Of a stretch of DNA of 45,714 bases, positions 7,648-15,284 are shown piece by piece. The number at the start of each line of letters is the position of its first letter. Positions within the stretch are counted from its first letter, which is position 1. The notes under the pieces are model-generated. The model did no database searches, was not told where the DNA came from, and was given only the letters and a program-made list of their open reading frames with translations. The translations under genes and the position numbers were made by a program. This DNA comes from CAYNMC01 sp964398365 (lineage in GTDB: Bacteria > Patescibacteriota > Microgenomatia > UBA1400 > CAYNMC01): NCBI GenBank assembly GCA_964398365.1, contig CAYNMC010000008.1, positions 1 through 45,714 of the forward strand, given 5' to 3'.

Positions 7648-8521
7648 AACTTTCGATAATTTTATCTAAATTGCCTTCCAAAATCTCTGTTAAGTTATAC
7701 CAGGATTTTTTCAAACGATGATCAGTGACGCGGTTTTGGGGAAAATTATAAGTGCGGATTTTTTCTGGTCGCATCGCCCGGCCGATGACGGCACGGGCAT
7801 TTTGCAAAGTTTTTTGGCGGTTTTCTTCCGCCAGTTGCCAAAGCTTAGCCCTTAATAAATTCATGGCAATTTTCCGGTTTTGCTCCTGTGAGCGTTGACT
7901 TTGGCATTCAACAACGATGCCGGTAGGTTGGTGAAGCAGGCGGACCGCCGTGGCTACTTTATTGACATTTTGTCCGCCGTGTCCGGAAGCATGGGTAAAG
8001 CTGATCTTGAGGTCTTCAGGTTTGATGGTGATTTGCGATTCGGGAATTTCCGGCAGCACCGCCACTGAAGCAGTAGAGGTGTGGATTCTACCTGAGGCTT
8101 CGGTGACAGGAATACGTTGGACCCGATGAACGCCTGCCTCGTGTTTGAGGAGCTGATAAGCATTCTTTGCCGTGATTTTAATGACATCGTCTTTTAATTC
8201 ACTCACCTGCCAACCCTTAAGATTAGCAAAGCGGAAGTACATCCGTTTTAAGTCATTGGCCCAAAGTTTGGCTTCTTGGCCTCCCGGCCCCGGCCGAAAT
8301 TCCAAAAGGCAGGCATTGAAGACTTGAGAAGGATCACTTTTGTTTCCTGTCGGTTTTGCCTCTAAGCATTTTAAGAGAGCGGCTTTTTCCGTTTCTAATT
8401 TTTTGATTTCTTCTTGAGCGAGCGAAGCAAGTGTCGGATCTTTGAGTAATTTTTTATTTTCTGAAATTTTTGCCTCAAGCTCCTTGATGGCTTTTTTCAA
8501 ATAAACTGAAGAAAAACTCAT
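7613..8521 (-). CDS. prfA: Peptide chain release factor 1
   Basis: RF1 reads UAA and UAG and triggers peptide release. The codon-reading tripeptide is PVT in RIPVTEASGRIHTS, which is the RF1 type, not the SPF of RF2. The catalytic GGQ is present in ASGHGGQNVNK. The N-terminal helical domain is reduced, making the protein 302 aa against about 360 in E. coli. Domain 1 is therefore shortened, while domains 2-4 look complete. The start codon overlaps the stop of rpmE (ATG/stop overlap at 8518-8521), showing an rpmE-prfA operon. TGA stops in this window imply RF2 is encoded elsewhere. Confidence 0.93.
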   Translation of the reverse strand: MSFSSVYLKKAIKELEAKISENKKLLKDPTLASLAQEEIKKLETEKAALLKCLEAKPTGNKSDPSQVFNACLLEFRPGPGGQEAKLWANDLKRMYFRFANLKGWQVSELKDDVIKITAKNAYQLLKHEAGVHRVQRIPVTEASGRIHTSTASVAVLPEIPESQITIKPEDLKISFTHASGHGGQNVNKVATAVRLLHQPTGIVVECQSQRSQEQNRKIAMNLLRAKLWQLAEENRQKTLQNARAVIGRAMRPEKIRTYNFPQNRVTDHRLKKSWYNLTEILEGNLDKIIESFTQSLPAPLPS

Positions 8522-8814
8522 TTTTTAACGGTTTTAAGCATTTCCCTTAAAGTTTTTGGGGGTTCTGGTTTTTCCTCTTTTAAAGTCTTTTTAGTCTTCA
8601 TTTTATAGGCCTTGGCTTTTTCTCGTCGTTGAATAAACCTTTCCACGCGGCCTTGGGTATCTACTAGTTTTTGCGAACCGGTAAAAAAGGGATGGCAGGC
8701 TGAGCAAATATCAACCTTGATTTCCGGTATGGTTGAGCCGGTGATAAAACTGTTGCCACAGGCGCAGCTTACTTTTGCCTGCGGATAGTAGGTAGGATGA
8801 ATTTGCTTTTTCAT
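8518..8814 (-). CDS. rpmE: Ribosomal protein bL31 with C-terminal extension
   Basis: bL31 bridges the two ribosomal subunits. The product starts MKKQIHPTYY and contains the zinc-ribbon cysteines in VSCACGNSF and ICSACHPFFTGSQK. It is the zinc-binding (C+) form. A tail of about 35 residues rich in Lys, Glu and Pro follows the core, making it 98 aa against the usual 65-70. The mRNA is predicted to be leaderless: TATAAT ends 6 nt before the ATG and there is no Shine-Dalgarno site. It is co-transcribed with prfA and divergent from the secreted-protein gene at 8880. Confidence 0.93.
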   Translation of the reverse strand: MKKQIHPTYYPQAKVSCACGNSFITGSTIPEIKVDICSACHPFFTGSQKLVDTQGRVERFIQRREKAKAYKMKTKKTLKEEKPEPPKTLREMLKTVKK

Positions 8815-8820
8815 GGCTTT

Positions 8821-8872
8821 ATTATATCAGGATAAAGATAGGCTTGACAAGCTCGATGGCTAATTTTAAAGT
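8821..8872. promoter_or_regulatory. Back-to-back promoters sharing one -35 heptamer (rpmE and the 8880 gene)
   Basis: Rightward: TTGACA 8844-8849, 17-bp spacer, TAAAGT 8867-8872, ATG at 8880 (7 nt on). Leftward: TTGTCA on the minus strand at 8850-8845, 18-bp spacer, TATAAT at 8826-8821, ATG at 8814 (6 nt on). Both -35 boxes are contained in TTGACAA at 8844-8850, so the two polymerases should compete. Both mRNAs are predicted to be leaderless. Confidence 0.6.
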
Positions 8873-8879
8873 TAAATTG

Positions 8880-9404
8880 ATGGTTGACAGAAAAATTTGC
8901 CTGATGTTTTTCCTTTTTGCTTTTTTAATTTTGAGCCTCCCAAGGAGTTTGGTTTTAGCCCAAGGTTGGCCAAGCGCCTCGCCAGTTTCTTCGAGTTCGT
9001 CGTTTGAAAAAAGAAAAAACCATGCAGCTTTGGTGGCGGAAAAAGAAAAACAGCTTAACCAAAAAACTGTCAAGGCGATGAGCCAAAGCCTCGAAAGACT
9101 GGACTTGATTCTTCAAAAAGCAGAAAGCCGAGCTAAAAAAATGGCCGTTAACCAAGCGGAAGTCAATAAAGTTTATCCTTTAATTGAGAATCTTAAAATG
9201 AGTAGTGAAAGACTTAAAAACAAACTTTCCCAGCAGCTTAAGAAAAATTACAGCTGGCCCCAGCTGCCTCCCTCCGAATGGCGCCGCGAAGCCGAACGCA
9301 GTCACTTGTCTTTGAGCAACGAGCTTGAGGATTTAAACAATGAACTTTTCAAACTACGCAGAGAAGTTAATCAAGTGGTGCAAACCTTGGTAAATTTTCT
9401 TTAG
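8880..9404 (+). CDS. Secreted coiled-coil protein of unknown function
   Basis: I do not recognise the family. The ATG at 8880 is chosen because it lies 7 nt after a good -10 box; an in-frame TTG at 8844 lies inside the -35 box. Residues 1-26 form a signal peptide or anchor (KICLMFFLFAFLILSLPRS) ending near LAQG. The mature part is almost entirely charged helix with Gln/Glu/Lys/Leu heptads (residues 40-170) and has no catalytic motif. The next gene starts 2 bp after its stop, so the two are probably an operon acting at the membrane surface. Confidence 0.7.
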   Translation: MVDRKICLMFFLFAFLILSLPRSLVLAQGWPSASPVSSSSSFEKRKNHAALVAEKEKQLNQKTVKAMSQSLERLDLILQKAESRAKKMAVNQAEVNKVYPLIENLKMSSERLKNKLSQQLKKNYSWPQLPPSEWRREAERSHLSLSNELEDLNNELFKLRREVNQVVQTLVNFL

Positions 9405-9406
9405 CC

Positions 9407-9796
9407 ATGGCTAAAAAAAGAGTCAATAAAGAAGTTAGTTATGTACCGATGAAATACTTTGATCCCCAATGGCAAACACCGGTTCTTTTTGGTGCCAGCG
9501 GCAGCACTTTCTTTTACACCTTTTTAGGGTTTGTGGTGCTTGCTGGTTTTTTAGTAGCCATTTACCGTTGGTTTTTTTGGCCGCGCTACCGATTTTTGGT
9601 TCCCAAAAAACCGGCTCAGATGGTAGTTTTGCCTTCAGTAGAGTCTCTGGGTAACTTCAGGGAAACCGAAGAACTTTTACCCACGGTTAGTACTGACGAT
9701 GATTTAAATGTGCTTCAGGCAGAACTTGAGGAAACCAGTCTGCCGGATTTTACTGACGAGCTGGAACGAATTAAAATGATGATAGAAAGACTTTAG
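9407..9796 (+). CDS. Single-pass membrane protein of unknown function
   Basis: I recognise no named domain. The 129-aa product has a short basic N-terminus (MAKKRVNKEVS), one membrane segment near residues 31-52 (FFYTFLGFVVLAGFLVAIYRW) and an acidic cytoplasmic or external tail (LPTVSTDDDLNVLQAELEE). It starts 2 bp after the secreted coiled-coil gene and so is probably translationally coupled to it. The last 4 bases overlap the convergent EamA gene. A scaffold role next to its neighbour is only a guess. Confidence 0.65.
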   Translation: MAKKRVNKEVSYVPMKYFDPQWQTPVLFGASGSTFFYTFLGFVVLAGFLVAIYRWFFWPRYRFLVPKKPAQMVVLPSVESLGNFRETEELLPTVSTDDDLNVLQAELEETSLPDFTDELERIKMMIERL

Positions 9797-10752
9797 TTTG
9801 TTGGGGGTTTTAATCTTCTTCTTTCGCGACCCTTATATTCGGTAATGATAATGCCGGCAAGAATCAAAAGCGAGCCGAGGATCAACCACCAGTCGAGGGG
9901 TTCTTTTAACCAGATAACGGCTAAGGGCACGGCAAAGACGCTTTGGAGATAGGTGAAGATACCGGCTTCCGAGGCCTCAATCAGCGCCAAACCCAGATTA
10001 TAGGTGAAATAGGCAATGCAAGAGCCCAAAAGAGCCATAAAGATGATGCCAAACCAGCCGCGGTTATCAACCCACCACCAAGGCGTTAAAGGCAGGCCGG
10101 CCTGAAATTCTTTAACATTTAACAGCCACTTTTCTACCACAAAAAACGGGGTAATGGTGATAAAACCACTTAAAAAACTGGTGCCGGTAACTAGAATTGA
10201 ATCATATTTTTTGTCGCTGCTTTGATAGTGCCGGGCCAAAAGTGAATAGACTGCCCAGACAAAAACTGAGGCGAGCACCAACAGGTTGCCCTTAAGATTG
10301 AGCGCTTGGCTATCGTTTTTCAAAATTGGCCGGACGACTTCAAAAAGACTGCCGCTGAAAGCCAGGCCGGCGCCGATTTTTTCCAGCCGGGTGATTTTTT
10401 CCCGAAGAAAAAGCGCTCCGCCTAGCAAAATAAGTATCGGGGCAAAAGCATTGATAATGATTGCCTCTACGGCCGAAGTCAAAGCGGTGCCCCAAAAAAG
10501 CAAACCCAACGTAAGGGTGGTGGCAAGCACGCCCAAACCAGCCAGTAAAAACAAATCTTTAAGGGTTAAGCTGGCTTCGCGGCTTTTTTTCCAGACAAAA
10601 GGTAAAAAAACCAAAGAAACAATCAGGAAACGCCAAAAAAGAAAAGTTAAAGGGGAGATATAATTGAGCGTATATTTAATCAGCACCGAACCAAAAGTCC
10701 AGATAATGGCGGTAAGGGTGAGGCTAAAATAGGCAAGGAGACGGGGGCTCAT
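9793..10752 (-). CDS. EamA-family (DMT superfamily) transporter
   Basis: This is an inner-membrane metabolite/drug transporter with ten predicted membrane helices formed by two EamA repeats. Repeat 1 covers about residues 7-138 (LTLTAIIWTFGSVLIKY ... FAPILILLGGALFLREKI). Repeat 2 covers about residues 155-305 and ends LKEPLDWWLILGSLLILAG, the usual final-helix motif. A short basic tail (KGRERRRLKPP) follows. The length of 319 aa is normal. The substrate cannot be predicted. The gene starts 4 bp after the hisS stop on the same strand, so it is probably transcribed with hisS. There is a 4-bp convergent overlap at its 3' end. Confidence 0.85.
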   Translation of the reverse strand: MSPRLLAYFSLTLTAIIWTFGSVLIKYTLNYISPLTFLFWRFLIVSLVFLPFVWKKSREASLTLKDLFLLAGLGVLATTLTLGLLFWGTALTSAVEAIIINAFAPILILLGGALFLREKITRLEKIGAGLAFSGSLFEVVRPILKNDSQALNLKGNLLVLASVFVWAVYSLLARHYQSSDKKYDSILVTGTSFLSGFITITPFFVVEKWLLNVKEFQAGLPLTPWWWVDNRGWFGIIFMALLGSCIAYFTYNLGLALIEASEAGIFTYLQSVFAVPLAVIWLKEPLDWWLILGSLLILAGIIITEYKGRERRRLKPPTN

Positions 10753-10756
10753 AAAG

Positions 10757-11989
10757 CTAATTTTTCAACTTTTCAATTAGCTCTTCAGTCTTTACTCTTT
10801 CCTGTTTTTTTGTCTTTAGAGCCTTAAGAGTGACTTGATGGTTTTTGACTTCTTCAGGGCCGATGATAATGACATAAGGAATGCCCTTGCGGTCAGCATA
10901 CTTAAGCTGGTGGTCCAGTTTTTTTTCCGGCTCTGGATAAAGCTCAGTTTTGATATTGACAGCGCGCAACTGCTGGGTGATTTTAATTGACTCGGCGATT
11001 AAATCAGGAGTAAAAACTGTTACCAAAACCCGGCTGACCGGTTCCATCACGGTTGGAGGAAAAAGTTTTAATTGTTTCATAGCTTCAAGGAGACGGTCAA
11101 AACCGAAAGCAAAACCCACCGCCGGTAGCCCTAAAAGCCGGTCATAGCGGCCGCCGCCACCCAGCGAACCAGCAGGATAATCAGCAGAAACAAGCTCAAA
11201 AATGCTGCCGGTATAATAATCCAAACCACGGGCCAAAGTGGGTTCAAAAATAAAATCTTCATCTTGTTTAAGTCCGAAAAACGCCAAATATTGAAAAAGA
11301 GTTTGCAGTTGAGGTGTGGGCCGGTGCTCCTTAAATTCGTCAATGATTTTAGTGGCTTGATTTTTGGCCATACCCTTGGCGATCAACTCCTTGACAACCT
11401 TTTGGTGACCGATTTTGGGCAGCTTATCAATGGCTGCCACAAAAGGAGGCGATAAATGACGAAAAAAATAGCGGTCGTTGATAAACATTTGCGCCTTTTT
11501 AAAACCTAAATTTTTGGTGATTTGTAAAACGCAGGCGATGACTTCGGCATCAGCCAAAAGAGAGGAGGTACCGACAATATCAATATCACATTGCAGAAAC
11601 TCTCGGAAGCGTCCTTTTTGGGGATTTTCGGCCCGCCAAACAGGCTGAATTTGATACCTTTTGAAAGGTTTACTGATTTCATTTTGGTATTGTTGAACGA
11701 TTCTTATTAAAGGTACGGTTTGGTCGTAGCGCAGGGCGACTTCACGGCCACCGCGATCTTTAAATTGATAAATCAGTTTATCGGCTTCTTTGCCATACTT
11801 ACCTAAAAGCAAAGAAGCATATTCCAAGGCTGGTGTTTCCAGCGGCTCAAACCCATAAAGCTCAAAACCAGCTTTGAGTTTGCCCATAGCATAGTGGCGT
11901 CTTTGCATCTCGTTAGGGAGCAGATCACGGAAACCCTTGAGGTTTTGGAATTTAATTTCGTTTTTTTCTTTGGTGCGTTTTTGAGACAT
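10757..11989 (-). CDS. hisS: Histidyl-tRNA synthetase
   Basis: HisRS charges tRNA-His. Class II motif 2 is seen in WRAENPQKGRFREFLQCDID. The histidine-binding signature ARGLDYYTGSIFEL and motif 3 (GGGGRYDRLLGLPAVGFAFG) are both intact. The C-terminal anticodon-binding domain follows from about residue 318 (VLVTVFTPDL ... YPEPEKKLDHQLKYADRKG). The length (410 aa) is typical. The product starts MSQKRTKEKNEIKFQNLKGFRDLLP, slightly extended before the conserved kGfrDllP. A TATAAT box lies about 65 bp upstream. EamA follows 4 bp downstream. Confidence 0.95.
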   Translation of the reverse strand: MSQKRTKEKNEIKFQNLKGFRDLLPNEMQRRHYAMGKLKAGFELYGFEPLETPALEYASLLLGKYGKEADKLIYQFKDRGGREVALRYDQTVPLIRIVQQYQNEISKPFKRYQIQPVWRAENPQKGRFREFLQCDIDIVGTSSLLADAEVIACVLQITKNLGFKKAQMFINDRYFFRHLSPPFVAAIDKLPKIGHQKVVKELIAKGMAKNQATKIIDEFKEHRPTPQLQTLFQYLAFFGLKQDEDFIFEPTLARGLDYYTGSIFELVSADYPAGSLGGGGRYDRLLGLPAVGFAFGFDRLLEAMKQLKLFPPTVMEPVSRVLVTVFTPDLIAESIKITQQLRAVNIKTELYPEPEKKLDHQLKYADRKGIPYVIIIGPEEVKNHQVTLKALKTKKQERVKTEELIEKLKN

Positions 11990-12054
11990 TAAATTTTTAT
12001 TTATTTTACCGCTCTTGCTTACCTAAGCTAGTTTAATTTCTAGTTGCCTAATTT

Positions 12055-12060
12055 ATTATA
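12055..12060 (-). promoter_or_regulatory. -10 box of hisS
   Basis: The minus strand reads TATAAT at 12060-12055, giving a leader of about 58 nt to the hisS ATG at 11989. No convincing -35 box is seen at 16-18 bp. The leader contains a CTAG...CTAG short repeat but no clear terminator or T-box. Confidence 0.4.
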
Positions 12061-12171
12061 GCTTTTTGGCGTTTTAAATAAAAGCCTTTCGTTTTGGTTA
12101 TGAGCAAGTCAGCAACTTTAACCTTTCGTTTGCTGATTTATTGGGAAGGCAGATTTAGAGAAATTTTTCCT

Positions 12172-12918
12172 TTAAGGATTGGCTGCCGCGGTGGCTTCGG
12201 AAGGAATGACCTCGGGACTTTGAAGAGTTACCTGAGGATTATTTTTACCAGCCAGCACAAAGATTGTTGTCGTTTCGCTAATTTTGTTGTTTTTCTGGAT
12301 AACGACGGCAAACAGACGATCTTCTAGCTGAATATCTTTAATTTTGCCTTCCTTGCCGTTTTTATTGATTTTAATCAAAGTTTTACTGCTGAGTGGTAGG
12401 CTGATTTCTTCTTGATTGTTTTGTTGGCTGAGTTTGATTTTTTCTTCTTCCACTTCAACCACTTTACCAAAGACAACTTTCTTTTCTATGGCGGCTTCGG
12501 GCGGGCTGGAAATTACTCGAGTTGCTTTAATTTTTTCACCTTCGCGAAGGCCGATGGCAATAATAAAATTATTAATTTTTAAGTTTTCCAGTTTAACTTC
12601 TTTGCGGCTTTTACCCTTTTCCGTTTGTAAAATCGTCGCCTGTTCGGAGATGATGGCTTCCTTTTTGCCTTCGTCAGTTTCCACCAAGATGGTTTTATTC
12701 TCAATGCCGCTTAAAGTGCCTACCCAAGCATAATACTTTGGCGAGGCTGCCGGACTGGCTTCATTGTTTTCAGCACTTGCGGTAGCGGTTTTTTCCAGAC
12801 GTTCTTTGAGTTTTTCTTTAATTGTTGCAGAGGGCGTGGTTTCCTTTAACTGGGCTTTTGCCGGCAGTGCCAAAAGGACCAAAATGGAGAGGGCGAGAAA
12901 AATTTTTAAGGTTTTCAT
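12172..12918 (-). CDS. Secreted beta-rich protein, DUF5666-like repeats
   Basis: The function is unknown. Residues 1-22 are a signal peptide (IFLALSILVLLALPAKA, cleavage near AKAQ). The mature region has two similar beta-strand modules: WVGTLSGIENKTILVETDEG near residue 66 and VVFGKVVEVEEEKIKLSQ near residue 150. Each is followed by an 'is constant, modifies K/I' segment such as LKINNFIIAIGLREGEKIKA. This arrangement resembles the small beta-barrel repeats of DUF5666, a tentative match. The tail is Pro/Ala-rich. Its ATG overlaps the stop of the upstream gene by 4 bases, so the two secreted proteins form an operon. Confidence 0.65.
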   Translation of the reverse strand: MKTLKIFLALSILVLLALPAKAQLKETTPSATIKEKLKERLEKTATASAENNEASPAASPKYYAWVGTLSGIENKTILVETDEGKKEAIISEQATILQTEKGKSRKEVKLENLKINNFIIAIGLREGEKIKATRVISSPPEAAIEKKVVFGKVVEVEEEKIKLSQQNNQEEISLPLSSKTLIKINKNGKEGKIKDIQLEDRLFAVVIQKNNKISETTTIFVLAGKNNPQVTLQSPEVIPSEATAAANP

Positions 12919-13334
12919 TTTAGTTGGGTAGTGTAAACAATCGTTAACTTTTTTTCTTCAACCTTGTCTTCTTCGTTGATTGCCTGGAGGGTAATTTTAT
13001 TTGAGCCAGCAGCCAACGGCAAGGCTAAAGAAAAAAGGCCTTCTTCGTCAGCTTGGGTAAAATTCTCGGCGCTTTCATGATAAGCAATAATCACCGCTTT
13101 AGGAGCACTTTTTCCGACAATCATCAGCGGTGTTTTCTCCACGACCAAATTATTTTCTGGGCTTTCAATGCTTAAAGTGAGGGCCGGCAAGGGAGAGGGA
13201 CTTGCTTGTACCACTTCAACGGTTTTAACGGTTTTTTTCTCTTTAATGGCTTGATTGGCGGTATAGAAACCAAAAGTCAGGATCAAACCCAGTGATAAAC
13301 CAACAAAAATGGCAATAACCAGCTCCTTTCTCAT
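12915..13334 (-). CDS. Membrane-anchored Ig-like domain protein
   Basis: Residues 6-28 form one N-terminal membrane segment (VIAIFVGLSLGLILTFGFYTA). A Ser/Pro-rich linker follows, then a single beta-sandwich of about 85 residues (LTLSIESPENNLVVEKTPLM ... AGSNKITLQAINEEDK). The pattern LxIxxPxxx.v......v.G and GsN.i.l.A is typical of bacterial Ig-like or 'glucodextranase B-like' domains. It is likely a binding or structural domain on the outer face. The promoter is TTGACA-17-TAAGAT with the ATG 12 nt further on. The stop overlaps the start of the DUF5666-like gene. Confidence 0.65.
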   Translation of the reverse strand: MRKELVIAIFVGLSLGLILTFGFYTANQAIKEKKTVKTVEVVQASPSPLPALTLSIESPENNLVVEKTPLMIVGKSAPKAVIIAYHESAENFTQADEEGLFSLALPLAAGSNKITLQAINEEDKVEEKKLTIVYTTQLK

Positions 13335-13346
13335 CTGCGGAAACCA

Positions 13347-13397
13347 ATCTTAACAAAGGAAATTATGATTGTCAAGAAAAGAGAAAAATGATATAGT
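13347..13397. promoter_or_regulatory. Back-to-back promoters sharing one -35 heptamer (Ig-like gene and MBL-fold gene)
   Basis: Rightward: TTGTCA 13369-13374, 17-bp spacer, TATAGT 13392-13397, ATG at 13405 (7 nt on). Leftward: TTGACA on the minus strand at 13375-13370, 17-bp spacer, TAAGAT at 13352-13347, ATG at 13334 (12 nt on). The heptamer TTGTCAA at 13369-13375 holds both -35 boxes. It is the same arrangement as at 8821-8872. Confidence 0.6.
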
Positions 13398-13404
13398 GGA
13401 GAGG

Positions 13405-13977
13405 ATGCAGATTAGCTACTTTGGCTTTTATTGTTTTAAAATCAGAGAGCAAAAGGTCTCATGGTTGACTGATCCAGCCTCACCGAAAATTGGCGGTTTG
13501 ACCATGCCTAAGACCGAAGCAGACGTGGTGACGATTTCTGAGTCATTGCCGCAGGCTTATGATTTAAGCCGTCTTAAAAACCAGCCTTTTGTGATTGACG
13601 GCCCAGGCGAGTATGAGATAAAGGGACTGGCTATCCGCGGCTTTGCTGTCAACGGAAAATTTGTTTATCTTGGTCAACTAGCAGGTTTTAGGATTGTTCA
13701 CTTGGGCAGCTTGGTTGATTTGGAAGATAAAATCTTGGAAGAACTTGACGGGGTAGATATTCTTTTACTGAAACCCGACGAGAAAAGTCAAAAAATGGTC
13801 CGGGAAATTGAACCCGCAATCGTTATTCCAATGGCTTACGAGGAGTCAGAACTAGCTCGTTTTTGTAAAGAAATGGGGGTTGAAGCGGAGATTTTGGAGA
13901 AGTTAGTTATTAACCGAGGAGAGTTAGGTGAAGAAACTAAAGTGGTTAGCCTGCAAAACCTATGCCGCAAGACTTAA
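13405..13977 (+). CDS. Metallo-beta-lactamase-fold protein lacking metal ligands
   Basis: The product aligns by eye with the UlaG-like MBL-fold proteins (usual start MqItyfGHsCFkI). Here it reads MQISYFGFYCFKI, so the first His is Phe. The HxHxDH loop after 'aDivtv' is replaced by SESLPQAYDL. The later LGDLGH-like site reads HLGSLVDLE, and the final PMHY reads PMAYEESE. FVIDGPGEYEIKGLAIRGF, a strong family signature, is kept. All usual zinc/iron ligands therefore seem lost, so a hydrolase activity is unlikely. The ATG at 13405 is 7 nt after TATAGT and follows GGAGAGG. The 3' end overlaps dnaB by 16 bases, so it may act with or near the replicative helicase gene. Confidence 0.8.
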   Translation: MQISYFGFYCFKIREQKVSWLTDPASPKIGGLTMPKTEADVVTISESLPQAYDLSRLKNQPFVIDGPGEYEIKGLAIRGFAVNGKFVYLGQLAGFRIVHLGSLVDLEDKILEELDGVDILLLKPDEKSQKMVREIEPAIVIPMAYEESELARFCKEMGVEAEILEKLVINRGELGEETKVVSLQNLCRKT

Positions 13978-15281
13978 AAATTCCTCCTCATTCGCTTGAA
14001 GCAGAAGAGTCAGTACTCGGAGCCTTATTAATGGATAAGGATGCCATTGTTACCGTGGCGCCAATTTTACAGGCAGACCACTTTTATGAGACCAAACACC
14101 AAAAAATTTATGCCGCAATTTTAATGCTTTACGAGGAACGTGAGCCTATTGATTTGGTGACGGTGGCCGAGGCTTTAAAAAAGAATAAAGCGCTGAAGAA
14201 AATTGGCGGTAAAGCTTACCTGACTGAGCTTTTGGAAAAGGTGCCTACCGCCGCTCATGCTGAACACTACGCCAAAATTGTCCGCGACCATGCCATTAAG
14301 CGCGAGCTTATTTCCTCAGCCTCACGCTTGGTGGCGATGAGTTTTGATGAAGCGGCAGAAACGCGCCAGATTTTGGATTTTGCCGAACAGCAGATTTTTT
14401 CTCTTTCCCAACGTCACTTGGCGCGTAATTTTATACCTATTAAAGATGCTCTAACTGAGAGTTTTGACCGTTTGGACGAGTTGCAGAAGAGTACTTCGGG
14501 TTTGCGGGGCGTGCCTACTGGTTTTACTGATTTGGATAATACACTTGCGGGTATGCAAATGTCTAATCTATTGATTTTGGCCGGCCGGCCCGGTCTAGGT
14601 AAAACTGCCCTGGCTCTTAACATTGCCCAGTTTGCGGCGGTAAAAGAAAAACTGCCGGTTGGCTTTTTTTCCCTGGAAATGAGCAAAGAAGAATTGGTGG
14701 ATCGTTTATTGGTTTCTCAAGCTGAGATTGATGCTTGGCGCTTGAAAACCGGTCGACTGGACAACGAAGACTTTTCGCGTTTGTCAGACGCCATGGGCGA
14801 ATTGGCCGAGGCGCCGCTTTTTATTGACGATTCGCCGGGGATTTCCGTGATGGAAATGCGCACCAAAGCGCGGCGTTTACAAGTAGAGCAAGGCTTGAAG
14901 TTGTTGATCGTTGATTATCTTCAACTGGCGATGCCTTCCCGCCGTTGGGAATCACGGGTTCAGGAAGTTTCGGAAATCTCTCAAAACTTAAAAAATTTAG
15001 CCCGGGAGTTAAAAATTCCTGTTTTGGCTCTCTCACAATTATCACGGGCGGTGGAAGCGCGGGGGACTAAAGTCCCGCAGCTGGCCGATCTGAGAGAATC
15101 CGGCGCCATTGAACAGGACGCCGACGTGGTCATGTTTTTGTATCGGGAAGATGAGGAAGATTTGGAAAACGTTACCCTTTCCGTGGCTAAACACCGCAAC
15201 GGCCCGCTACGCACGCTCAAACTCCGCTTCCGCGGCGAGCGCATCAAGTTTTATCCGATGGAGGAGAAAAGGAAGGAGTAG
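13962..15281 (+). CDS. dnaB: Replicative DNA helicase
   Basis: DnaB is the hexameric 5'-3' helicase at the replication fork. The N-terminal domain begins PPHSLEAEESVLGALLMD, the standard motif. The RecA-like domain has Walker A GRPGLGKT (Lys214), FFSLEMSKEELVDRL, Walker B LLIVDYLQL, ALSQLSRAVEARGTKVPQL and DLRESGAIEQDADVVMFLYR with the arginine finger region. There is no intein. The length (439 aa) is typical. The start overlaps the MBL-fold gene by 16 bases. The 3' end lies 3 bp from a convergent hypothetical gene. Confidence 0.96.
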   Translation: MPQDLKIPPHSLEAEESVLGALLMDKDAIVTVAPILQADHFYETKHQKIYAAILMLYEEREPIDLVTVAEALKKNKALKKIGGKAYLTELLEKVPTAAHAEHYAKIVRDHAIKRELISSASRLVAMSFDEAAETRQILDFAEQQIFSLSQRHLARNFIPIKDALTESFDRLDELQKSTSGLRGVPTGFTDLDNTLAGMQMSNLLILAGRPGLGKTALALNIAQFAAVKEKLPVGFFSLEMSKEELVDRLLVSQAEIDAWRLKTGRLDNEDFSRLSDAMGELAEAPLFIDDSPGISVMEMRTKARRLQVEQGLKLLIVDYLQLAMPSRRWESRVQEVSEISQNLKNLARELKIPVLALSQLSRAVEARGTKVPQLADLRESGAIEQDADVVMFLYREDEEDLENVTLSVAKHRNGPLRTLKLRFRGERIKFYPMEEKRKE

Positions 15282-15284
15282 CAA

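Noticed and set aside
12109..12137. TCAGCAA/TTGCTGA hairpin beyond the secreted operon as a terminator
   Set aside because: No T-run follows on the expected (minus) strand and the stem has a bulge, so it was not called.
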